From assembly GCA_016709495.1 (NCBI GenBank), contig JADJMS010000010.1, forward strand, positions 1 to 30,383: a DNA stretch of 30,383 nucleotides. The letters are read 5' to 3'. Positions 8,900 to 16,789 of this stretch are shown piece by piece. Below the pieces are notes generated by a model that did no database searches, had not been told where the DNA came from, and saw only the letters and a program-made list of their open reading frames with translations. Each line of letters starts with the position of its first letter. Position 1 is the first letter of the stretch. The translations under genes were made by a program, and so were the position numbers. The DNA is from Candidatus Dechloromonas phosphorivorans (GTDB lineage Bacteria > Pseudomonadota > Gammaproteobacteria > Burkholderiales > Rhodocyclaceae).

Positions 8900-8944
8900 T
8901 GCAGTCCCGGCGCTTTGCATTGCGCGAGACCCTGACCCCGTGAT

Positions 8945-9050
8945 GTATGTCCCCAATTTTGGGGGCATACAGGCGGAAGGGGGCTGATGACGACGTGCCC
9001 AACAACACAAGAAATAGCGACAGGAAAAGGCGCCGCAAGCGTCTGCCGGG
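8945..9050 (+). repeat. Palindromic PEP-CTERM leader, copy 3
   Basis: GTATGTCCCC..GGGGGCATAC with one changed base in the right arm, followed by a diverged form of the same leader (GGGGGCTGATGACGACG, CCCAACAACACAAGAAAT, GCAAGCGTCTGCCGGG) with an insertion of about 15 bases. It precedes the gene at 9144, which is secreted but has no PEP-CTERM tail. Confidence 0.72.
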
Positions 9051-9143
9051 AATTGCCTCTACGCCGTCATCGCTCGTTCCATAGACTTGGGCGGGGGCTG
9101 CGGCGAACACAACCGCGAATATTTCGTAAACCAGGAATCAAAC

Positions 9144-10064
9144 ATGAACACCAAGACTATCAAAATGCGTGGCAATCGCTCACTCGCCATCGTCCGCACG
9201 GTGGCCGCACGACACTCGCCGCCCTCGCCTCTGCCGTCTGATCCTTTGCTCCGCTTCGGCAGTTCATGCCTCCAACCTGTATCAGGAGCAGATCAACGTT
9301 GCCGCAGCCAGCCAAACGCCAGCGCATTCAGCAGTTGGGACGATTACAAAAATAAGGCACTGCAATGGCTGAAGGACAATGACAACACCGTCAACTCTTC
9401 GCACGAATTCCATAATCATCACCAAGATGTCAAGCACCACGGGGGCGACACGATCAAGAACGTCACCGCCGACGCCACCGACGCCAATTCGGTTTCCAGT
9501 TGGTTCACCAACAAAGGTACCGTAGTTGAAAAACTAACCACATGCGCCGGTTGTGCTTCCACTGTGAGCGCGTGCAATGCCACCGCCAACATCAGTATGT
9601 CCAATTCCGATTGCAAGACAACTTCCAATACGGCGAGCTACACGCAGACCACTGGCGTTACCATGACAGGAACCGCCTCTTATGGTCCGGCGTCGGTTTC
9701 CGTGGAAGGTTCAGTCACTGCAGAGAAATCCACTTCGAGCAGTACCGGATCCGAGGTTTGCAAAGCCAACTCGGACACCACGACACTCACCAACACCTAT
9801 TACGAGAAGTACCTGAATAAATACACCTTGTCGGGCGGTGCAACGTCCTTGATCAAGTACGAGGTGCCGCAGGTTGAGTACCAGGTCTATTGCACCAACG
9901 TGATGTCCGGCACTTACCACTACGGAGCCTACATGGATACCAGCCGGATGCCATCGGAATACAAGAATCCGGTTGTCGGTGTTCAAACCTCCTGGGACTA
10001 TGTGGACGAGGCTGCGCAGATGACGGTCCAGTCTCTTCAGACCCCTAGTTGCCCGGCGATTTGA
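9144..10064 (+). CDS. Secreted Cys- and His-containing protein of unknown function, signal peptide frame-broken
   Basis: I do not recognise this family. The start at 9144 has AGGAA 6 bases upstream. The N-terminus needs about three frame changes to read MNTKTIKMRGNRSLAIVRTV, TLAALAS, LCSASAVHA (signal-peptidase site) and SNLYQEQINVAAAS. From NASAFSSWDDYKNKALQWLKD on the frame is open to the stop. Visible features are a His cluster (HEFHNHHQDVKHH), seven cysteines including CAGC, a long Ser/Thr-rich alternating stretch (TGVTMTGTASYGPASVSVEG, then SVTAEKSTSSSTGS) and an aromatic C-terminal part (VEYQVYCTN, SWDYVDEAA). The alternating Ser/Thr segment recalls the insertion hairpin of aerolysin/ETX-type pore-forming proteins, a weak structural guess. 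It ends SCPAI without a PEP-CTERM motif although it shares the leader of its neighbours. Confidence 0.75.
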   Translation: MNTKTIKMRGNRSLAIVRTVAARHSPPSPLPSDPLLRFGSSCLQPVSGADQRCRSQPNASAFSSWDDYKNKALQWLKDNDNTVNSSHEFHNHHQDVKHHGGDTIKNVTADATDANSVSSWFTNKGTVVEKLTTCAGCASTVSACNATANISMSNSDCKTTSNTASYTQTTGVTMTGTASYGPASVSVEGSVTAEKSTSSSTGSEVCKANSDTTTLTNTYYEKYLNKYTLSGGATSLIKYEVPQVEYQVYCTNVMSGTYHYGAYMDTSRMPSEYKNPVVGVQTSWDYVDEAAQMTVQSLQTPSCPAI

Positions 10065-10335
10065 ACGGTAGGTGCGCGGCCGGCGTCCTTTAGCCGGCGT
10101 TATCCGACCCCTAGCGAACTTTGGCCACAGCGGAGCCACATCACACCTGGATGCCGAGCCATCGGCATCCAACGCCGCAGGAACGGCTGTAAGACCAACA
10201 ACAATCAGCTGGTCAACCCGCTTTTGTTCGGAAGCGATGCCTCTCAAGGCATCGCCACCCTGACCCGCCGTTTGATGCTGCCGACAGCCGTCGCATCGAC
10301 ATTGGCCTATGTTTTCTGACCAAAAGGGAAATCAC
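10065..10335 (+). other. Gap without a supported gene
   Basis: About 270 bases. An open frame ending at 10318 (reading NNNQLVNPLLFGSDASQG near its middle) has no recognisable family or ribosome-binding site. GCCGGC occurs twice, 8 bases apart, at about 10080-10100 and could pair, but no T-tract follows. Confidence 0.3.
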
Positions 10336-10503
10336 ATGAACATGCTAGAGAAACGCCCGGTACTGGCTCTGGCCGGCAACACGAGCGACGGCCAACAACA
10401 ACGTGTCGCCATAGCGCGAGCCCTGGCGGTGAATACCAGCCTGCTGCTGGCTGAGCGATGCGACAAAACCATCCAGATCATTAACGGGAAACTGACCGGC
10501 TAG
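10336..10503 (+). pseudogene. Deleted relic of the exporter ATPase gene
   Basis: A 55-codon frame opened by an ATG with AAAGGGAA upstream. Bases 10371-10456 match 3796-3881 of the LolD-like ATPase with about nine differences, reading LAGNTSDGQQQRVAIARAL. The match then jumps directly to the last 53 bases of that gene (3998-4050), reading AERCDKTIQIINGKLTG. About 116 bases (Walker B Asp-Glu to the H-loop) are missing, with the junction at a shared GCTGGC. The N-terminal half and Walker A are absent, so it cannot be an ATPase. It could be a recombination relic of this operon or of a paralogue elsewhere. Confidence 0.75.
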
Positions 10504-10574
10504 ACCAAAAGTCACGGATATCCACTACATCAACAAGTTAAGCTGATAGACAGCTCATCATCCTCAGGCATCAG

Positions 10575-12216
<1,642 letters not shown>

Positions 12217-12323
12217 GACAATGCTCCGCTAATTATTCAATACTCGCCCCCTTGAATGGGGGGTATGCGCGAAGAGCCAAAGACGCTTGATCGCGTTGCA
12301 TACTTTCAGTCAGGATTTAGTCT

Positions 12324-12644
12324 TTACGGGTAAACGCCCCAAACAATGGGCATTTTTTCTTCAAGCGAGCTTTCCAGCAATTCGAGAAACGGCAATGCCC
12401 GCTGCGAAAAGCTGACGTCTTGTCCTGACTCTGCCTCTTCTTCAGAACTTTTCAATTGCTGAGGGATTAGTTTGTCGCTGGCAATCGCTGCCTTGATTTT
12501 GCTGATCGCAGCAGGCAACTGCTCAACTGTGATGATTCCTTGTGCGGTCGACAAATCATTGCCGATCACGGAAAAAATCTGCTTTGCATTTTCTTCGAAG
12601 GTCACCACATCGGCGCTTGCCGAGGATTTGAAAATGATCAACAT
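12324..12644 (-). CDS. DUF1840 family protein
   Basis: Intact 106-residue protein. The start at 12644 has AAGGAAAA upstream. The N-terminus MLIIFKSSASADVVTFEENA and the segment GIITVEQLPAAISKIKAAI fit DUF1840, a small betaproteobacterial family of unknown function. The usual motif is L(V)TFKS.A..DV.MF, followed by a central acidic linker (here KSSEEEAESGQDVS) and a C-terminal helix with RA.PFLELL. It is the last of three small minus-strand genes (CsbD, PRC-barrel, DUF1840), separated from the PRC-barrel gene by a strong hairpin. No regulatory site beyond the hairpin was identified. Confidence 0.85.
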   Translation of the reverse strand: MLIIFKSSASADVVTFEENAKQIFSVIGNDLSTAQGIITVEQLPAAISKIKAAIASDKLIPQQLKSSEEEAESGQDVSFSQRALPFLELLESSLEEKMPIVWGVYP

Positions 12645-12671
12645 GGTGCTTTTCCTTTCATATCAAATGAA

Positions 12672-12715
12672 GAAAACTTCATTCGCAGCCAATACTGGGC
12701 ACGAATGAAGTTTTC
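12672..12715 (-). terminator. Strong inverted repeat, possible terminator or processing hairpin
   Basis: GAAAACTTCATTCG and CGAATGAAGTTTTC are perfect 14-base arms with a 16-base loop. The hairpin lies between the PRC-barrel stop (12733) and the DUF1840 start (12644), both on the minus strand. On that strand the second arm runs into TTTTCTTCATTT, a partial T-tract. The stem is AT-rich, so termination may be leaky. Confidence 0.5.
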
Positions 12716-12732
12716 ATTGCGGCAACCGACAA

Positions 12733-13131
12733 TCAGAAAGTCGTAATCGGTTGCGTGCCGTAATAGGAATGGACTTTCTTTTCCCAGCTTGCGTCAGCCA
12801 TGTTTGGCCAATTATCGGTATCAAAACCCGGCGCTTCCTTGAGACGTTCTTCGTCGGTGTCCATTAAAAAACGCTTGTTTTCGGTGTCGACCGTAAGTGC
12901 GCTCCATGGCACCGCAAACAGTTTTTCACCCATGCTGAGAAAGCCGCCGAAGGACAGGACGACATAGCAAACCCGGCCAGTATTGATGTCCAGCATGATT
13001 TCCTTGATGCTGCCCAGCTTCTGGCCTTTCAAGTTGTAAATATCGTCATCGTCGAGGGTGCTGGCACTGAGTACCCTTGAACCAAGACGGCCAATAGTGA
13101 CGACACTGGTACTGATAATTTCGTTGCTCAT
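12733..13131 (-). CDS. PRC-barrel domain protein
   Basis: Intact 132-residue protein with a single PRC-barrel. The start at 13131 has GGAG upstream. The core reads VLSASTLDDDDIYNLKGQKL, then GSIKEIMLDINTGRVCYVVL, SFGGFLSMGEKLFAVPWSAL, the usual order of the barrel strands. PRC-barrels act as small binding modules in RNA-processing (RimM) and photosynthetic proteins. Stand-alone versions like this one occur with stress-type genes and their partner is unknown. The C-terminal tail (WPNMADASWEKKVHSYYG) is typical of the group. The neighbours CsbD and ferritin-like protein suggest a general-stress role. Confidence 0.88.
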   Translation of the reverse strand: MSNEIISTSVVTIGRLGSRVLSASTLDDDDIYNLKGQKLGSIKEIMLDINTGRVCYVVLSFGGFLSMGEKLFAVPWSALTVDTENKRFLMDTDEERLKEAPGFDTDNWPNMADASWEKKVHSYYGTQPITTF

Positions 13132-13214
13132 TTGATTCTCCAGTCAAACCTTCAGGAATTAGTTGCTCAGACGCCAAATGCACTTCTCAAACATTCGGCG
13201 TAATGAGCATTTGC

Positions 13215-13399
13215 TTACTTGCCTTCGCTGGCGTCTTTGAGGTCTTTCTTGAGATCGCCAAATGAAGCCTGGACTTTTCCAGCCGAGTTTTGAATCTTTC
13301 CCTTCAGCTCCAGATCCTTGTTGCCGACAGCCTTGCCGGCCACTTCTTGACTGCGCCCTTGGCTTCTTCGATACGGCCTTTGACTTGATCCTTGTTCAT
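13215..13399 (-). CDS. CsbD family stress protein, one frameshift
   Basis: Small hydrophilic protein of about 61 residues. The start at 13399 has AAGGAA upstream and gives MNKDQVKGRIEEAKGAV. A G appears to be missing from the AAGAAG near 13348; restoring it gives KEVAGKAVGNKDLELKGK, then IQNSAGKVQASFGDLKKDLK. This is the CsbD pattern (M..D...G...E..G..K...GK..GN..L..KG). CsbD-like proteins are abundant in stationary phase and under general stress, and their molecular role is unknown. The 240 bases up to the divergent ferritin-like gene hold only promoter sequence. Confidence 0.8.
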
Positions 13400-13640
13400 G
13401 ATTTGTTCCTTTAAGTGATGTTGGACGGGAGCGCCGAATTTGATATCCACCGCTCACGATTTGGAGAATAGGCAGAAAACTGTCGTCAATCTGTACGCTG
13501 GCACGCATAGCCGTGAATCTTGAAAAGTTGATCAGCCACTGCATTTATTTGCCGTTATGTGCTGCCCCGTACAGAACGAAGCCAGCCGAATGGTAATGAT
13601 GGACAGGCTGTAAATTCCCCCGACATCAAGGAGCAAGAAA

Positions 13641-14207
13641 ATGAAATCCAGCATTCTCAAAGACGAAGAAACGAAACGGCCAGCCCTTTCCGATATCAAG
13701 ACACTGCGCAAGCGGGCGCGTCAGGACATTGAAAAAGGTGCCGTCACAGCGGGCTACAGCGCCGACCGCAAGCACGTCATCAAAATACTCAATGAAGCGC
13801 TGGCAACTGAACTGGTCTGCGTTCTGCGTTACAAACGCCATTACTTCATGGCTTCAGGCATCCACGCTGCGCCGGTGGCAGCAGAATTTCTGGCCCATGC
13901 GGCGGAAGAAATGTCACATGCTGATCTGATTGCCAAGCGTATTGTCGAACTGCGCGGCGAGCCGAATTTCTCACCCGATGGTTTGTCAGATCGCAGCCAT
14001 GCCGAATACACCGAGGGCGATACGCTGAAAGGTATGATTGAGGAAAACCTGATTGCCGAACGTATTGCTATCGAAAGCTATCGTGAGATGGTTGCCTACC
14101 TTGGCGATGAAGATTCGACAACGCGCCGCATGCTGGAAGGAATACTTGCCAGCGAGGAAGAGCATGCCGATGACCTGTCATCGCTATTGGTCGGCATGAA
14201 GGACTAA
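13641..14207 (+). CDS. Ferritin-like (bacterioferritin-type) protein
   Basis: Intact 188-residue di-iron four-helix protein. The start at 13641 has AAGGAG 8 bases upstream. A basic N-terminal extension (residues 1-40) precedes the ferritin fold. Expected metal ligands are visible: Glu57 in ALATELVCVLRYKRHY, Glu90 and His93 in AAEEMSHADLIAKRI, a Glu in MIEENLIAERIAIESY, and Glu173/174 with His175 in ILASEEEHADDL. The family stores iron or detoxifies peroxide in the cytoplasm. No heme-ligand Met typical of true bacterioferritin can be assigned with confidence, so Dps-like or generic ferritin-like is equally possible. The esterase gene follows after 22 bases and may be co-transcribed. Confidence 0.88.
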   Translation: MKSSILKDEETKRPALSDIKTLRKRARQDIEKGAVTAGYSADRKHVIKILNEALATELVCVLRYKRHYFMASGIHAAPVAAEFLAHAAEEMSHADLIAKRIVELRGEPNFSPDGLSDRSHAEYTEGDTLKGMIEENLIAERIAIESYREMVAYLGDEDSTTRRMLEGILASEEEHADDLSSLLVGMKD

Positions 14208-14229
14208 AGAAAAAAGTGAAAGGCGATGT

Positions 14230-15261
14230 ATGGTAAGACGAAGTCGATCTACAGTTTGGAGCAAGGCACTCCAAAGCACGCTGAAGGCAATGACACGAAC
14301 AGCAGTGCGGGCCGGCACAAAAGCGATTAAAGACTCGCTACGTGCCGGGCCAATCAGACCCAAGCGCACGCCAGCAAAAAAACCGGCGCCGGTATCAGCC
14401 AATTGGAGTACTGGCATTGCTGTCGGTACAGCGGGGCCGCGGCGTTATCGGCTCTACAAACCGCCTGGTGTACGGCGCAACGAAAAACTGCCCCTGCTGG
14501 TCATGTTGCACGGCTGTGGGCAGGATGCCGAAACCCTGGCCGCCAGCAGCCGCATGAATCAGATAGCAGCCCGCGAACGCTTCTTTGTGCTTTACCCGGA
14601 ACAGGATCGTTTGTCGAATATGCAAGGCTGCTGGAACTGGTACGACACGCGGACAGGTCGGGCGCAAGCGGAAGAAAATTCGATCAATGCGGCGATTGAA
14701 AAAATTTGCCTCTCACAGGCCGTTGACCGTAACAGAATCGCTTTGGCCGGCATTTCAGCCGGTGCCGGCATGGCGGTACTACTGGCAACGCACCACCCGG
14801 AACGCTTTAAAGCCATCGCCATGCATTCCGGTATCGCCCCCGGCGTTGCCCACTCATCAGCCAGCGCCATCAAGGCGATGTTCGGACAAAGCGCAACGCC
14901 TTCACCGCTTCCGCCAATTGCGCCGGATGTTCGGCTGCCCGCCTTATTGGTTATCCACGGTACATCGGATCATGTGGTTGCACCCAGCAACGGTGCTGAA
15001 GCGGCCATGCGCTGGGGCGAACGAGTCAGCGCCAAAGCCAGCAAACCGCGCACGGTGCAACGCGGTGCCCGTTATGCGTCAACCATTACCGACTATCGCA
15101 GCAAAGGCCGCATCATTGCGACGCTTTGTGAAGTCAGCCGGCTTGCCCACGCCTGGAGCGGTGGCGCGGCCGGTCATGCCTACAGCGACCCAAAAGGCCC
15201 GGACGCTTCGCGCATGATCTGGGCCTTTGTGGCCAAACAATTTGCACGGGCAAAGGCATAG
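14230..15261 (+). CDS. PHB depolymerase family esterase (LpqC-like)
   Basis: Intact 343-residue alpha/beta-hydrolase of the esterase_PHB (LpqC) family. Residues 1-60 are a basic, Lys/Arg/Pro-rich extension with no clear signal peptide. The fold starts at RRYRLYKPPG. Oxyanion-hole motif HGCGQDA lies at 94-100, the lipase box G-I-S-A-G at 174-178 (nucleophile Ser176), Asp247 in HGTSDHVV and His307 in RLAHAWSGG. The segment WNWYDTRTGRA is characteristic of the family. Such enzymes hydrolyse short-chain polyhydroxyalkanoate oligomers or similar esters. Lack of a signal peptide suggests intracellular action, consistent with a PHA-accumulating host, but the substrate is unproven. It converges with the cupin gene. 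Confidence 0.88.
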   Translation: MVRRSRSTVWSKALQSTLKAMTRTAVRAGTKAIKDSLRAGPIRPKRTPAKKPAPVSANWSTGIAVGTAGPRRYRLYKPPGVRRNEKLPLLVMLHGCGQDAETLAASSRMNQIAARERFFVLYPEQDRLSNMQGCWNWYDTRTGRAQAEENSINAAIEKICLSQAVDRNRIALAGISAGAGMAVLLATHHPERFKAIAMHSGIAPGVAHSSASAIKAMFGQSATPSPLPPIAPDVRLPALLVIHGTSDHVVAPSNGAEAAMRWGERVSAKASKPRTVQRGARYASTITDYRSKGRIIATLCEVSRLAHAWSGGAAGHAYSDPKGPDASRMIWAFVAKQFARAKA

Positions 15262-15283
15262 AACACAACCCGTGCCACGCATT

Positions 15284-15676
15284 TCATTCGGTTGTCTGGC
15301 CGTTGAAATGCTCCTTGTCACCCTCGGCATCAGCACGTGTTTCATGAATCACGCCATCCCGATGATTGGGCGGCGCGTAGATCGTGTACAGCTTGAGCGG
15401 TGCACTACCGGTGTTGATGATATTGTGATTTGTTCCGGCCGGAACAATGATCGCAAAGCCGGCATGTATTGCCGTGCGCACGCCATTTAAAACGGCTTCG
15501 CCTGAGCCTTCTTCAACGCGGAAAAACTGATCAACCTTGTGAATCTCCGCCCCGATATCTTCCTGGGGCCGTAATGACATGATGACCAGCTGGCAATTTT
15601 TTGCCGTGTATAGCACCTGGCGAAATTTGTCATTTCTGACGGCCAGATTTTCAATATCCTGCACATAGCCTTTCAT
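15284..15676 (-). CDS. Cupin-domain protein
   Basis: Intact 130-residue single-domain cupin. The start at 15676 has AAGGAG 5 bases upstream. Cupin motif 1 is GAEIHKVDQFFRVEEGSGEA with His46 and Glu55/56 as likely metal ligands; the second motif-1 His is replaced by Gln50 or Asp49. Motif 2 is IVPAGTNHNIINTG with His84. Proteins of this type bind one metal ion, and functions range from sugar isomerase to dioxygenase, so no reaction can be given. It is last in a minus-strand run after the holin-like protein and the tiny membrane peptide. Confidence 0.88.
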   Translation of the reverse strand: MKGYVQDIENLAVRNDKFRQVLYTAKNCQLVIMSLRPQEDIGAEIHKVDQFFRVEEGSGEAVLNGVRTAIHAGFAIIVPAGTNHNIINTGSAPLKLYTIYAPPNHRDGVIHETRADAEGDKEHFNGQTTE

Positions 15677-15733
15677 AACAACTCCTTAAATTTTATTGGT
15701 TCAGAACTTGCCCGGACTAGGCTATTGAACGCC

Positions 15734-15808
15734 TTAGCGCAATCCGAAAAAAGACAAAACGGCGATGATGACAACCACCAGACCAACCATGTAAATGATG
15801 CTGTTCAT
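15734..15808 (-). CDS. 24-residue single-helix membrane peptide
   Basis: Starts at an ATG (15806-15808) with AAGGAAA 6 bases upstream. The product MNSIIYMVGLVVVIIAVLSF, then FGLR, is almost entirely one transmembrane helix. Near-identical small hydrophobic peptides are, to my knowledge, widespread in betaproteobacteria without assigned function. A longer reading from 15937 (67 residues, starting MSLPVVRDGAQ) is in the same frame, but the internal start has the better ribosome-binding site. A promoter-type palindrome lies at 15906-15923 upstream. Confidence 0.65.
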   Translation of the reverse strand: MNSIIYMVGLVVVIIAVLSFFGLR

Positions 15809-15905
15809 TTGAGTTTCCTTTACGTAGGTTTGAAAACCGACTCGACTATTCAGGGCGCTCTGTTGCTCGCCAATACTCAAGTTACCCTTTGCGAGCCTTG
15901 AGTTC

Positions 15906-15923
15906 TGTGCGCCATCACGCACA
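15906..15923. promoter_or_regulatory. Palindrome TGTGCG-N6-CGCACA
   Basis: Perfect 6-base arms TGTGCG and CGCACA around CCATCA, about 100 bases upstream of the tiny membrane-peptide gene. It belongs to the same loose family as the sites at 16675 and 24873. Role inferred only from position and recurrence. Confidence 0.35.
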
Positions 15924-15933
15924 ACAGGCAGAC

Positions 15934-16584
15934 TCATTTCTCAGGCGGTTTAGCCGCCAATTTCGTGGCCAGCCAGAGTGGCAGCAGGATTTGCAATGTT
16001 TTCAGTCCGCCGCGCCACAAAAGCCCACGTGACTTGTCATGCTTCCTGCTCAGATAACCCACACCAACAGCCCCCAGGAAAACACCACCAAGCAAGACGG
16101 GAGACTCGATTTGATGTTGTAGCCTGGCTTGTGCAAGGTGATATTCGCCAACCACTGCCGTTCGCGCCTCAGCGACCTGTTGCTCGGCAAGCCCCAAGGT
16201 TCTGGCAGGTTTGATCACCTCGTCAGTACCGGCATCCAAACTGTGCAGCTGCCGCCGTATTGCCGGGAAATCAAGATCGCGACTCCTCTGCACAATGACA
16301 CCGATCAATATCGCAACGGCCACAAAGCTGCCTAATGCAGCGAGCGCAAGAACACCGACCCAGCCGATGATGCCGTTCTCAACCAGAATCAGCGCCAGAC
16401 AGGCCAATAAAGCCAGCCACCCGGTCATGGCCAGCCAGGCGACGCTGATTACCAGCCCGAACATCCATGCCAAGTCCAAACCAATCACCTTGCACTCCAG
16501 GGCAAGCAGAGAGACAGAGCGGTCTATCAACTCAAGCAGGGATTTCGTCATGGTTGCAATGGCACCAACGGGTCTGGCATTCAT
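15934..16584 (-). CDS. Holin-like (phage holin superfamily III / YqjE-like) membrane protein
   Basis: Intact membrane protein of 216 residues. I chose the start at 16584 because AAGG stands 6 bases upstream; 16551 (MTKSLLELIDRS) lacks one. An N-terminal amphipathic part is followed by two long helices, WMFGLVISVAWLAMTGWLAL with its continuation, and GVLALAALGSFVAVAILIGV. This matches the DUF1469/YqjE-like 'phage holin family' seen in non-phage stress operons with DUF883 and YqjK-type proteins. The C-terminal third (EVIKPARTLGLAEQQVAEAR, then a short helix at VLLGGVFLGAVGVGYL) looks like a YqjK-like segment fused on. The name is historical; a membrane/stress role is more likely than lysis. Confidence 0.72.
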   Translation of the reverse strand: MNARPVGAIATMTKSLLELIDRSVSLLALECKVIGLDLAWMFGLVISVAWLAMTGWLALLACLALILVENGIIGWVGVLALAALGSFVAVAILIGVIVQRSRDLDFPAIRRQLHSLDAGTDEVIKPARTLGLAEQQVAEARTAVVGEYHLAQARLQHQIESPVLLGGVFLGAVGVGYLSRKHDKSRGLLWRGGLKTLQILLPLWLATKLAAKPPEK

Positions 16585-16674
16585 AAATGGCCTTAAAGAC
16601 GGTTGATCGGTGGTAAAGCACGCTGAGTACGCCACTTCGTTTCAGGACAAGCTTAGAAATTGCCGGTCAGCGCA

Positions 16675-16692
16675 CTGTGTGCCAGCGCACAG
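16675..16692. promoter_or_regulatory. Palindrome CTGTGTGC-CA-GCGCACAG
   Basis: Eight-base arms with one wobble mismatch, in the divergent gap between the holin-like gene and AsmA. CAGCGCAC occurs twice here as a direct repeat. It is the best example of a motif also seen at 15906 and 24873. A dimeric regulator site or 5' hairpin are both possible. Confidence 0.4.
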
Positions 16693-16789
16693 AACCCTTA
16701 CCAATGCCCGCCGATAATCTGCCTGAGTGAATAGCGCAACTTTTTCCCGACCGACCAAAAGGATTTACGCCTTGCAAATGCCCAATGCC

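Noticed and set aside
6991..8970. Palindromes as ends of an insertion sequence
   Set aside because: No transposase is encoded between or beside them, no target-site duplication is seen and each has the same orientation before a gene; a REP-like origin cannot be fully excluded.
10075..10105. GCCGGC repeat pair as a terminator
   Set aside because: Six-base arms of a self-complementary word with no following T-tract are too weak to call.
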